DNA of 64,000 nucleotides, taken from NCBI GenBank assembly GCA_905221605.1, contig CAJNDS010002766.1:186001-250000 (forward strand). Reading direction: 5' to 3'. The position numbers and the translations under genes are program-made. Within the stretch, counting starts at the first letter, position 1, and each line of letters starts with the position of its first letter. The stretch is from Symbiodinium natans. Lineage: Eukaryota > Sar > Dinophyceae > Suessiales > Symbiodiniaceae. This document shows positions 20,693 through 32,600 of this stretch, one piece after another. The notes under the pieces were generated by a model. That model was not told the origin of the DNA. It did no database searches and worked only from the letters and a program-made list of their open reading frames with translations.

Positions 20693-21374
20693 GGCTCTAT
20701 GCGGTGGTGGGTCGAATATCTTAAGGTCAGAGGCAGGGGAGGGAGAAGAGGAGCGCAACATTGTTCCTGGTCAAGTAGTGAGCAAAGGGACGACGTTCTC
20801 ATGAGCCGGTGCAAATCCCGTGGAGAGGCCCAAAACCCCGCAAACCAAAAACCCTATGAAGCCGTAAAAATGCTATTATACAAATACCTACTATCAAGCC
20901 ATAAAAACCCTAATTATATTTACAAAATCCCTAACTCTTAAGCCCCTGAACCGATGAAGCGCCCCGCCTCGGTGGACGAGCGTGCAAAGGTCCTCGGCTT
21001 TTGGCTTCCGTTAAGGACTTGAGGAACAGTCCACCTGCTCTCGTTGCAGCATTCGCGAACATGTGACATGCAACTTACAGGGCTTTTTGGGTACAAACAA
21101 GCTGAGTATGGGGTTTACGGATGCAGCACCGGGAGGTCAAGCCCCCAATATCAGCTCAGTCTATCAAGAAGTGTTTCGGTATCGCACGGTCATTGGAGCA
21201 TCTCCGAGCTCTAGGCATACCTAGCAGTAGCCTACATGCCTGCTCAACCACAAGCCGCTGCATTCTGCTCGCTTTAGGCATCCAGTCCACTCCCTCCCCC
21301 CCTCGTTCACGTTTCGACTTTCAGACTCGCAAGTTCTCGATGGGCTTTACCGACTGTTACGCGTTTCAATTTTT

Positions 21375-21555
21375 TTGGCTTTTCCACTTTTCGACTTTTT
21401 GACTTTTTGACTTTTCGACTTTTCGTTTTTTTTGTTGGGGGGGGAGTCCGAAAAGTCGAAAAGTCCCGAAAAGTCCCGAAAAGTCCCGAAAAGTCCCGAA
21501 AAGTCCCGAAAAGTCAAAAAGTCGAAAACTTTTCGACTTTTTGACTTTTCGATTT
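21375..21555. repeat. CCCGAAAAGT minisatellite in an inverted-repeat setting, unit 1
   Basis: Five 10-bp CCCGAAAAGT units flanked on the left by TTTTCGACTTTTTGACTTTT and on the right by GAAAACTTTTCGACTTTTTG, so both flanks can pair with the array. Confidence 0.8.
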
Positions 21556-21839
21556 TGTTTTTTGAATCTCCGCTTAATTGAAAGAACGGGGGCTTGCGTG
21601 CTTAGCTTCAGTATGGGCGGAACCTAGGAGGGGCTGTATCCCTAAACCCTAAACCCTAAACCCGAAATGGTGGTAGTATAGAGGGGGGGAGGGGAACCCA
21701 TGAACTCACATGTGGCCAGTTTCATCTCCAGGGCTCCTCCACAGCCACCATGGCTGCGGGCCTCGCTGGGACGAAGCTTCGCGATTCTAAGGGCAGTTTG
21801 TAGTAGAAGGATTGATGCAGGGATTCTAGGGTTTATATA

Positions 21840-21930
21840 GGGTTTATATAGGGAGTATACGGATGTATATGGGGTGTATATGGGGATTTATATAGGGTAT
21901 ATGTAAGGATTTCCGGGGTTCATGCAGGGA
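21840..21930 (+). repeat. GGGTTTATATA repeats
   Basis: Degenerate GGGTTTATATAGGG-type repeats. Near-identical at 42,705-42,795 and diverged at 63,840-63,925. Confidence 0.6.
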
Positions 21931-22007
21931 TTGGGGGGCCTGCAATCCCACATCTGAGGCCCCACTAAAGGGGCAGGGCAAAGAAGGCCACCCAACCAGG
22001 ACGCGGG

Positions 22008-23290
22008 ATGGCGGGTGCACTCGATGCAAGAAGGGCGGGGGAGGGGGGGGGGGGGGGTCCTTCTCTTACAAAAAAGGTGGCCCTGGGAAACTGCAGCGTA
22101 GTTGTGTCCAAGCTGCCCCCATCGGCGTTGGCTCACCCGAAAGCTTCTGAGAGATGGGATGCCCACGTATATGACTTAGATGTAGAAGGAATGCTTCTTT
22201 CCACGTTCCCCCTCTTGCTCTACTTGACTGCCTACCCACGCAGCTGTGAGAACACGCCGGACATGTTCACGGACCAATGGTAAAGTCATCTTGTTCTGAC
22301 ATTGAAGCTGCTGCTTCCTTTTCGTGCTTAACTATTCCGTGCGCTTGAGATCGAAAGTGTTCACGGCGAACAAGGCGCAACAGTAGTCCCGACAGGCACA
22401 GATTTGATGAAGACAGCCCAGCTGCGTCTCAAAAATGGTGAATGAGGTGTTGAGCAGCGTTTAAAGGACAAGGACTAAGTGATCGGACCCTGAGCTGCAA
22501 CTCATATGTTAAGTCACGAGCCGGTCGGGTTTATTTTCTCCAAGAAGGCTTTGCAAGCGCTCGGTCGTTCTTTTGCATTTGTGCTCGGATGCTGCCTGCA
22601 GCACGCAGTCCGACCAGTTTTACATTGACAAGACGATGCCATGGCGCGACACCTCTCAAGCGTTGCCCTTCTTCACACGATCCGCCAAGCTGGTACGGCC
22701 CAGATGTGTCTAGAGATGCATGTGCAAAATGTGAGAGGTGGCTGCGGCAGCTCAAAACTCCACTTCAAGGGTCATCCCGGCCGTGCATTAAACAGTTGCC
22801 ACGCAGTACAAACAGACTAGTTGGCTCCAGCCTAGGTCCTCGGGGGGACTTATAGAGCTTGAGCGAGCAGATCGGCTAGACTCCAGCAGCGGGAATGCGC
22901 AGGTGCACTTTTAAGCACCTGCAAGTGTCTTTGTGCCAACTGTTCAAGGAAGGTCATCCCGGCCATGCATTTAAACAGTAAGACGCGCTGCGAACAGGCT
23001 GAATGCCTCCAGCCACGCTTATGTACTACTACGGAGGTTCCTGGCAGCACCTGCAAGCGGCTTCACGCCAACTGCCACTGGCCTCGTTTGGGCCTTGGGT
23101 GTCTGAAATCATCGACTCGATGCAATGATGGTTCTCGGCAAGCGTCGAAACCACCTGCAGCAGGATCCGCTGCATTGGGAGCTGTTTGATGGTACCCAAA
23201 CTTGCTCTACTTGTTGCTGGTCGGCGTCTTTTCACCAAACACTCATGTTGCAGAATGTGCCCATGTGTCCTAGTGGTGACACATGTACAC
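22008..23290. other. Near-identical block upstream of unit 2, small ORFs of unknown status
   Basis: Matches 42,873-44,175 almost base for base. Open frames include 91 codons plus (22,008-22,283), 88 codons plus (22,589-22,855) and 74 codons minus (22,531-22,755, reading SGPYQLGGSCEEGQRLRGVA). Because the two copies are nearly identical, conservation gives no coding test. No family recognised. Confidence 0.35.
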
Positions 23291-23683
23291 GAGTCCCATG
23301 AAGCTGGAAAACAACAGCACCAATGTTAGATCAAATTGTTCTGCACTTGAGGTCTACTTCTCAGACGCTCGGATCCTGGCCAAGCAGAGAGCCCCATCCT
23401 TCCCTTACTCAACTCAAGGTGGCTCGGAGGGGGTTGAGTGGCTTGGGAGGGCTTTCCTGGTTCGAAGGGTTCCTTAGCTTCCTTCCCTTCAACGAAGGTT
23501 TGGGGCTTCGAGGAAAGTGCTGGGATCCTCAGGCTCCCCGATGCACCCAAGGACTTGTAGATTGGTGGAAACTCCCGGATGGAAACCTAGGCATTCCACG
23601 CTCCTTCCTCCACCTGAAAATAATGTAAATATGTGAAATTGAAGAAATGCTTCTCCCAAGGCCCAAGGCTTCCTACCGTGCGC

Positions 23684-23758
23684 CTTGACCGGCTCTCCCT
23701 TGACGGCCCGGCAGATCATGCACATCAGCGTCGACCCACAAAAAGGGGCGCCACCGAC
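23684..23758 (-). CDS. Unrecognised gene, exon of KGEP type, unit 2 (75 nt)
   Basis: VGGAPFCGSTLMCMICRAVK then GEPVK; same splice sites as unit 1, one codon shorter. Confidence 0.5.
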
Positions 23759-24155
23759 CTGGGCTCGCTTCTTGGGCTTGGGCTTGGGGTTTAAGGGGAC
23801 TTGGAGGAGTTGATGATGATTCGGGTGCAGGGATTTAGGGTTTAGGTCTCAGCAGGGAGTCGACCCCCTCCCTACACTTCCTCCCCACCTTCCCATCGTA
23901 CTTCGTCTTACGAACCTTGAATTTCACCTTCGCCGGGGGGGGCGGGGGGGATCCCTGGAGTGTGGATGATCACGACACTTGTTCCAGTTTGTCTGCACCT
24001 AGCATTTTGATTGTTCATTACCATCTCACTCTGACTGTGTTCCAACACTTTCCGTCGTTCCACACTGACTCCATGCCCCCTTCCTCTTCAAATCTGCAAG
24101 AGTTCGACGAAACACGTTTCGCCCAAGGCTTTTCTACTGCGCGCCTCGACCAGGC

Positions 24156-24251
24156 GCGGATGTCATCCGGCTCGTCCTTGACGTCCAGGCAGATCAGGCC
24201 CACGTTTGGGCAATCATAAGAGTCGAAAGCGCGAAAGGGCACCCCACGGAC
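24156..24251 (-). CDS. Unrecognised gene, exon of DVKDEP type, unit 2 (96 nt)
   Basis: VRGVPFRAFDSYDCPNVGLI then CLDVKDEPDDIR; acceptor CCCAG|GTCCGT, donor CGC|GCCTGG. Confidence 0.5.
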
Positions 24252-24259
24252 CTGGGCTT

Positions 24260-25690
24260 GCTTCTTTGGCTTACGGCTTGTAGGGCTTAAAGGGCGGAGT
24301 TTAGGATTTTGGCATCGTACCTCCGAACAACTCCCTGTACTGCCCCTGCCCCCTCCCCCCCCCCCCGCCCCCACGAAGGCTCCCTCGTCCCTTCGGGATC
24401 ACATGAGCGCGGGGGGGGTTTCAGCACGGGGTGATTTGTGAAGCAAGGGGCTGCTTTTCGGGGTACTTTCTGCAAAGAAGCCTGGTGCGAGCGGTATCTT
24501 GAGCCGACTCCAAAATCAAAAGAAGACCCCCAAGTGGTGTTCCGCGCAATGCTGCGATGAATCGTTTCACCCCAAGACCCTGCCGAGGCACATTAAGGCA
24601 AACTCGACGTCCTTGCCGCTCTGGTTCCAGCTGCACCTCGGAAGCTCATGCATCTTGCCTCAACCATGCTTGTCAACATTATGTGACTCGCCCCTAAGGC
24701 CTTTAAAGCCTTTCATTGAGCCCAGGCGCAAGGCTTGCGGACTTAACCCGGCGGCACCTCCGAGGGCCTCCCCCGTCGTCTGCAAAACATCTCCTCGGGG
24801 AGAACGGGGCAGGTGTCTGACTGGGGCTACAATTACGAGCAGAGTACGTCTTGCTGTGGTGACATTTGCTGCGGGTTTTCTGATCGTTTTAACAAACGGC
24901 CCGTCCTAACATTTTACAATGAACCCCATAAGCCCTGCAAAGCCTGTGTGCTCACAGCCTTGGGCCCCTGAAGCAACCCTTTTAAGCCCCCGGAAATTTA
25001 AAAGGAAAGGCTTTTTGGCACCCATCTCCTGGGATCATCACAAACCCGGGAGGCGCCAGCGGCAGAGGCTGTGTCTGGCACCATACGACACTCGAAAGGC
25101 CATTCTGCATGCTCGTCTAATTTGCGGTGTATGTGAAGTGGGCTTGTACAGAATATAAACCAAGGTGGTGGGGCTAGGTCTGCACGTAACCTTAGGTCAC
25201 GGCGTGGTCCCGAAGCTACTCTGTGATGGTGTTGAAGCTACCAGTTCCTGGCCTCTGTTCACATCGTTCCTTCTAGAGCTTCCGTGTCGTGTCCAGTGTC
25301 TCTACTTCAGTTGACCCTTGATGGCTGGTGGAACCACAGACGAATCCACAAGCATGGAAGTTCGAGGCTTCTTGGAAAAGCTACATCTCATCTGCCTGCC
25401 ATCCTGTCTAAGTGCCAGAAGCGCCCGCCTGCAGGAGTTAAGATCCCACTCCCATGGAATCCACAAGCATGGAAGTTGGAGGCTTGGAAAAGTTACATCT
25501 ACCTGCAATCTTGTCTCTAAGTGCCAGAAGCAATTCCTCCCAAGCGCCGGACGTCCGCCCGCATGAGTTAAGATCCCACTCCCATGGCCAAGGCCTTTTG
25601 ACAGGCACGGGGGCACGTTAGCTTTGAAAGTCTTCTGCTTGGGTGAGACATGGTGAGACATAGTTGCATATTGCAGGCCGGCTACCAACT
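24260..25690. other. Conserved unit block without recognised gene (unit 2)
   Basis: Near-identical to the unit 3 copy. A 136-codon plus-strand frame (24,499-24,909) is extended to 212 codons in unit 3 by a short indel, so the frame is not stable. It contains an internal direct duplication near 25,336-25,590. Confidence 0.4.
25336..25592 (+). repeat. Direct duplication of about 115-125 bp, unit 2
   Basis: Two copies of a segment beginning ATCCACAAGCATGGAAGTT and ending GAGTTAAGATCCCACTCCCA. Unit 3 has the same pair (about 46,239-46,480); unit 1 has a single copy (about 1,930-2,065). Confidence 0.65.
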
Positions 25691-25788
25691 AATTAAGCGT
25701 AGTCATGGAGGAGCATCTCCCAGAGGTTTGGGAGATTCCTTGGGGCGGGTTTGCTCGGAGCTCTTGCACAGTAGACGCAAAGCGAGCC

Positions 25789-25859
25789 GGGAGACCGCAT
25801 CCCCGAGGGAAAAGCAAATGTCCCACCCACACCCCGAATTGTCGGGGCTGCGGTCTCCC
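25789..25859. ncRNA. Conserved long hairpin, unit 2
   Basis: Same two 18-base arms as in unit 1 (25,789-25,806 and 25,842-25,859), loop one base shorter. Confidence 0.5.
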
Positions 25860-25999
25860 CTTGTGGTTTTTATTCCAACAGCTTCCGGCTCCGAAGCCAA
25901 ACCCACCAAGAGGCACGTCTGCGCCACTTTGTGGCTTTTGTTCGGCCAAGCCTCCGTGGCCTCTGCCGGGGGGCCTCTTCTTCGATCATGACTCTTTTC

Positions 26000-26366
26000 A
26001 ACCCTGAACCCAAAACCCTAAACCCTAAACCCTAAACTCTTTAAACCCTAAACTCTTTAAACCTTAAACCCTGAACCCTAAACCCTATAAGCCCTATAAG
26101 CCCTAAGCCCCAAGCCCTACCCTATAAACCCTAAAACCTAAAGGGTCCTTTTCCAGGGCCATCAGCTCCTCAGGGCCTCTTTGGATTCTTCGAAAACCAC
26201 AACAGCGCTTGGCGTCGCTCGAAACTCGAAACAACCCTAAACCTAGAAACCCTAAATAAACACCCTAAGCCGATATTTACAAGCCTACATAAACCCTAAA
26301 TAAGCCCTAAATAAACCCTAAACAAACCCTAAGCCGATATTTGCAAGCCCTAAAAAGCCCCTAAAC
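26000..26366 (+). repeat. Degenerate CCCTAAA-like array, unit 2
   Basis: Telomere-like repeats in two clusters (26,000-26,150 and 26,226-26,366) mixed with CCCTATAAG, CCCTAAATAAA and CCCTAAGCC variants. Same site as the short array of unit 1. Confidence 0.75.
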
Positions 26367-26617
26367 AAAACACTTGGCTCTATGGGAGACCTTTCCCCGG
26401 AGCTGGGCCCGAGGATGGTCGTTTGGCCTCTCTTCGGAGGGCAAAAGGATGCAGAATTATTCGAGCGCTGGGCATTCGCAGTGTCTTGGCTTTGTCTTAT
26501 AAGTTGGCCCCCTTGCAACCCATTATTCAAAGTAAGATACTCTTACACACAGAAAGATCTTGCTTAGATTGTTCCACAGCAGAGGATCTTGGCAATCTTG
26601 TGGAGCCCACAACGCTC

Positions 26618-26680
26618 CTAGAACTGCGGGCGGAGCTTCAGATCTTCCATGGTGCGATCCCGGAAGGCAGCGGCGACTGC
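26618..26680 (-). CDS. Gene B terminal exon with stop
   Basis: CAG|GCAGTC start, reading AVAAAFRDRTMEDLKLRPQF and a TAG stop. It is the shortest of the three C-terminal exons. Confidence 0.6.
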   Translation of the reverse strand, partial: AVAAAFRDRTMEDLKLRPQF

Positions 26681-29600
26681 CTGCATCATCGAGATTTCTG
26701 TGGTGCTTAGAAAGGAGGGAATGAATTTTCTTTTTGCCACACTGTGTGTTCCGTATAGCAGCAGCAAAAATACCTACCCAGCCATATGAGCGAACCCGAC
26801 CGTGTTCGCAACGTCCTGACATGCATCGGGGCCAGCAACCTGTGCCTGAACATTGCCAGTGAAGGATCTCAGAATTAGGCGCTGTGACCGGAGGTTGCTG
26901 TAGATGAGAGGTCCCATTTGAATACCCTAAAGCAGCCTGCGATATAAGAGCCCAAAAAAGAACCCATGACTTATATAGAACAAGCCCAAAAAAGATGCAA
27001 AGCTTCCACAGAAAACATCAAGCTGAAGGAGTTGGAACACTTCCAAACCCGGCTTTCCTGACCTCCACGCCGGCGTCGCTGAGGGAATTCTCGTGGAGCC
27101 AGAGCATTTTGAGCTCCCTGTTGTCGCGGAGGCCGTGGACCAGTGCCTGCAGCGCGGCTTGTTGCTGAGGCGTGACAGAGAAAGACAGCGAGAGCGAGAG
27201 CGAGAGAGAGAGAGAGAGAGAGAGACAGCGAGTGAGCGAGCGAGGCCATCGCAACTTCTGCTGCTTTAGATTCGCTGCGTGGCCTTCAAAACCTCTTGAG
27301 GTCCCAGACCTCCAAGTTCAACAGCCCCAAACTGTCCCAAACGTTGAGAAAAAACGCAAGCCGGACAGCAAAAAGGGACAAAGCCATGCAAACCCCGCAC
27401 CTCGGCTCCCGCATCGCTGACGCGATTCTGACTCAGGGTCAGCGTGGTCAACTTCAGCAGTCGCGGCAGGACACCAGCCAAGGCCTGTGCAATGACAAGG
27501 GAGCTCGGCAACACTCTGGTGAGTCCGAGGCACGTCGCTTCTTTAAGCTTCTGGGCCAGGGCTGTGGAGCCAAACTGCTGGCCGGGCACCGTCTACGAGC
27601 TACACCCTCTTGTTCTCGCAGCACTTCATTGGCAGCGAGTCTGCGCTAACGAGTCATGCGAGCAGCTTAGTCCGCCTGGTATCCCGCCGAACAGAGCTAG
27701 ACATTTGCACACAAGTCCTGCCCCAGGCATTGAACAATTGATATGGGCTGGCTATACCCTTTCACCAATACGATTCATGTCTCACTGATTGAGCTGTCAC
27801 CAACAGTGAACCCAAAATAGGCCAAGCCGAACCTCACCATCTTAACAAAGATTCTCAGCGTGGAGCTGTGCACCGATTCCCGAGAATACTGCAACAGGCC
27901 GGCTTGCTGCAACATGCCTTTGAGAACTCCAAAGAACAATGCTCCGCCTTCCCACACATACTTCTTCAGAATCCCCTCACCGTCCTCACCTGTGCAAACT
28001 TAATCACAGAAAGCTTCCTCGTGCGTTTCACTCCTGGACTTTCTTTCCAGGCGCAAAAGTGAAAGGATAAAACACCGCAAAGGTTGTGGGGGTTCGTAAA
28101 CAATGGAGCAAACAATGCCAACGTCGGCCTTCGTGCCATCATCGCCGAAGTTGTTGTCGCGCAGGCCGAGATACTGTGCAGTTCCCAAAACAATACCAGT
28201 ATCTATCTCATACACTACTTAGTCACTACCTGCTCACTGGAATACACAATGCGAACTGCACACCTGCACAGGGCATGACAAGCACATTCCACTCCATCCA
28301 TCATGAGGCTTTGTGCAGGGCTGCAATTCATCATGGCAAACACCACCTGCATCTGCGAGAGGTGCTGGAGGACTTCGGCCAGGGCCTGGCGTACGACGCA
28401 AGCCCACTTCCCAAAACTTAGATTTAGAACATTTAGATTCGTCGTCCCAATCCCATGCAGCTGCCGCAGCATGCTGTTTGCTAGTTTCCAATAAAATCGA
28501 CTTCGATGGGAACTCTTTGGAGGTTCCTACTGAATGATCTGTTGATTTAGAGGGCGCAAACTCGATGCCGAAAAAATGGTGTCTGGCAAGGGCCTCCCCA
28601 GTTGCTACTTTCTGTTTTCCATGCACGTTTGGACAGCATGCTCACCTGGCCCACTTGGAGTTCGCCGCTGGGGTTCATATCAATCTTCTCATGTTCGCGA
28701 AGAAAATTTTCTTCGGTACTGAAGCAGGAGGCAGAAGAACAAATCACATCTACAAGTTGCAGATCGAGACGATGCCTGGAGCCCGGCATCTGTGATGGAG
28801 TTGCTGAACACCCTCAAGTCGCTGAGCTTCGCATGTGGCCGCAGCGCGCTGGCCAGGGCCTCGCTCCACGCGCCCACGCCGCCAGCAACATGCGCTGCAT
28901 GGACTTGCTCTCTTTCCACAAAAAAAACCGTACAATCCAAATGAACTGACTGGCAGCCCACACCTTAAACCATCCGCGCACAGGAATCCCCGTGCCAAGC
29001 CTTGATGCCAGCGTCGCCAATGCGGTTTCCGTAGAGCATCAGCTTCTGCAAGGACGCGTGTCCGCCCAGGCCAGCAGCGAGAGCCTGCCGAAGCTGCCCC
29101 ATTGAGCCCTCCGCATCCCCCAGACTTAGGACCAGGGGTGCATTTACGATAAGGAAAGTGTTTGTGGACTGTGTCACTGTGTGGGCTGAAGGATAATCGA
29201 TGGCTGATACCGAGGGCGAGGGCTTTCATGCAGGTTCTGTGAACTTGTTTTGGCTGTGCCGATGAGCCTAAAGAGCGTCTTCCTGATCCCCCGAGCCCCA
29301 TTGACAAGCCGTCACAACTGAATGACAGGTTTGTCCTGTGTGTTTTGCTGCTTCGTCATGATTGGCGCCGTGATTGGTGCTTGAGCACGTCGGAGTTCGG
29401 GGGCCCTGGGCTTGGTTTATCCTGGCCCAGCTGCCGGGCCCAGAAACCAGAAGTCGCCAAAAGAGAAAACACTGCAGATCCTTCGGCGCGGCTCCCAGGG
29501 CCTCTAGACTCGAGAGAAGTTGGGGAGAGTGAGGCCCATGCCCAGAAAACTTGCGCCAAATGCCGAACGCCCCTTGGAAGACTTTCTCGCTTCACAGTCC

Positions 29601-32600
29601 GAGTCTCTCCAAAGGACCCTTCATGAAAATACTAAACACTTCTAAGACGGAACAGGCAGTGCATCTGCTGAAGTTCGGGAGGACAAACCAAAGATCCCAA
29701 CTTGATCAACTCCAGGCCTGCGTCCCCGCATCGCCGAAGCCGTTCTTGCCCAGGCCGAGTTCTCGTAGGAACTTCTGGTCTGCGAGGCCCTCGGCGATGG
29801 CCTGCATGGGGACAGGCCACCTTGCAGAAGTGCACCTTCGGCCCTCAATCTGGCCATCACGTCGCCGGATGTCCAAAACAGCGTCAGGGCCTATACAGTA
29901 CCGACTCCAAACCTTTCCCCCCTCCCAAGGCCTGGAGGCCGCTGTCGCCGATGCGATTGCCGTAGAGCCACAGCACCCGCAGCGAGGAGTGGCCGCCCAG
30001 ACCAGCTCCAAGCGCCTCGCGCAGGCGACCGAATGTATAGGACTCTTCGTCTTTTGGAAACGGTGTAGGCATCATGGCCTGGCCGGGCAAGTACCCTTAT
30101 CCGGGGATTCTATAGGATAGCCAAGTTCTGTTTCCTAGGCTTGGCGTAGTTGTAGAACCCTCCCAGAAAGTGGGAAAGTCCTTGCTGAAACCGCAGGCAT
30201 ATCCTCTTCGCAGGGTCTCCCAGAGGAAAGGAGGCTGAAAGTTCATGGCCGTAAGAAACTATATGTATTGCACGTTATGCTTGGCGCAGGACGAGTATTG
30301 CAATTGCGAAAGTACTTGAGTGGGCAAGATCTGATATTTTTGATCCTTAAGGGGGTTGTCGGTGCGAAGCAAGGGTATTGCAGATAGCTTCGCCTCTTAG
30401 GGGGTTGTCGGACAAGAAAGGGTATTGCAGATACCTTGGTGTTCTTATAATTGTGGATCTCTTACGGGGTTGCCGGTGCTGCAATCAACAGCATGTCCTG
30501 AAGCCGAGTGTGGTGTAGGTATGTGAATGCAGCTTGCAGCTATCTCAGTGTTTCCAGTCACGTCGAAAACAAACGCACTTTGGCGAGTTCCCTCCACCCC
30601 CGAGAACAGCAGCCAGCCGCCGAAGCCCATCTTCATGAAATGGGAGAAAAGGTGACCTTCTTGAAAAGCAGGTTTCTGGGCCACTTCAGCGTGTTTCAGA
30701 CATAGTGGCGGCATGTGGCAGACGTTTCGGACATTGAAGGTTCTCGCTGGTGCCGCGGCGAGACCATAATGTTCCTAGAATCTCCCGTGAACGAAATGGC
30801 GGATCGTTTGATATTGTTTGCACGTTGCTGTGCGGAGGTGGACGAGTCTGCGGGCCTGCGCTTGCAAAACAATCAGGCTCTCTGAGCATGAGGTGATTGG
30901 ACTGCAGCATCTCGAATTTGCGGTGCAGTGCATGGCTCCATCTGCCAGAATAGGGTTCCTCACGTGCTGGCGCTGACTCTCAGCATCTGAGAGTTTGGCA
31001 AGGCCTCCGAAGTTTGTAGAACAAACTTGTACGCCGTTCTTTCTGGGAGATGAGCCTATATAGGCCTCCTCCTGAAACCAGTAGCCCCATTGAGAAGCCG
31101 CCGCAACTGAGACGGAGGATGAGCATGGCTGGTGCCGTGGTTGGCGCTTGAACGCGTCGGAGTTCAGTGGCCCTGGGCTTGGCTTATCCTCGCCCGGCTG
31201 CGAAACCAAAAGTCGCCAAAAGACGAAAACACAATAACGACATAACAACACGAGCATGAATGGGGGGCGGGCGGAACAGTGCACCACTACAGGAAGTACA
31301 CGGACCATGGAGCAACCTCCCTCCACCATCCCTGACGAGGGGAAACGATTTAGATACGTCTTGGAGGCCAGCAGCGTTTTCAAGTTGCCCTTGGGTCTTT
31401 GAAAAGGGAGTGAAGTGGTGTCTTGTCGTTAAGATCTGTCTACAGGGCACAGACCTAAGCCCAGGTTTCCCAACCCCCTCCTGCGCTGCTTTTGCCAACA
31501 GAATACACAGCCCTCCTCCCCGACTCTCGGACCTTGGGGCCTGCCCACTCTTGAAGCCTCTAACCCCAAATAGAAACTGCCAGAACTGAGATGTCTGGCT
31601 GGAAGGTGCTCGGCATCGGTTTCGTGCTGGAGCGCATCATGAGTTTCGTTGGGACTGGCGCAGGCTTGACAGTGTAGGTGTTCAAACACTGGGCTTGGTC
31701 TATCTTGCCTCGGCTCAGACAAAAGCACAACATCAAATGAGACCAAGTCCCCCGCCAGATTCGATTTGGAAGCTCCGAGGTCTGTATCAATGCTACTTAA
31801 CTTCAGTACTTCAGTACTGTCTATGCGGAAAGCTGATGTCCGCCTCTACAGCCCGCAGGGCTTCACAAAACGCGCTCGCTTAAGAAGTCTTCTGTGATAT
31901 TTCCACAGCGGCCCAGCCTGGGCTCCAGCGTCTCCGATAGCGTTCTCGGACAAGCTCAGCTCCTTCGCCGGTTTGGGCTCGTAGGAATGCGGACTTGCGG
32001 CATGCAAGCTCAGAGAAGAGGCGGCCGCACGGCGATTTTGAGGCTTGCTGCTACCCTGGGCTTCAGCTTTGGGGCGATTCAGATCGAGGCTTCGGGGCAG
32101 ATATCTCGCACTGCACCGCCTTGAGTTTTTCAAGTTTCTAATGAAGTCAACAGACGTGATGACTATGCACAAGCTATGCCGCCATGTCCTTCCAAGATGC
32201 CTTGCAAGCTGACCGACCGCGGTTAAAAACTATCGTTGTCGTTGTGATACACCATGCTTTGCACTGGAAGCTCCTTATGGGGCCCTCTTAGCCAGAAACC
32301 CTAAACATCCCGAAGCCCTAAACCGATGAGGAAGCGGGGCTAGGCAGCCCATGAACCCACAGCTTCGACAGGCTCCAAGATCCCTTTCAAACTTCGGGGG
32401 GGAAGATTCCTTCAACTCGCGCTTTAGGGTTCAGGGCTTTATAGGGTTTGGAGGAACCCTAGAGCTATTTAAGGAATTGTCCTTGCTTCAGGGTTTGTGA
32501 GCTACCCTTCACATTTGATCAGTCAAACCCGAATAGCATGCCCAAGCAGAGCTCCCCGGCGACCTTTACAAACTTTCCGGCGGAGACTGGCAACTGGCGT

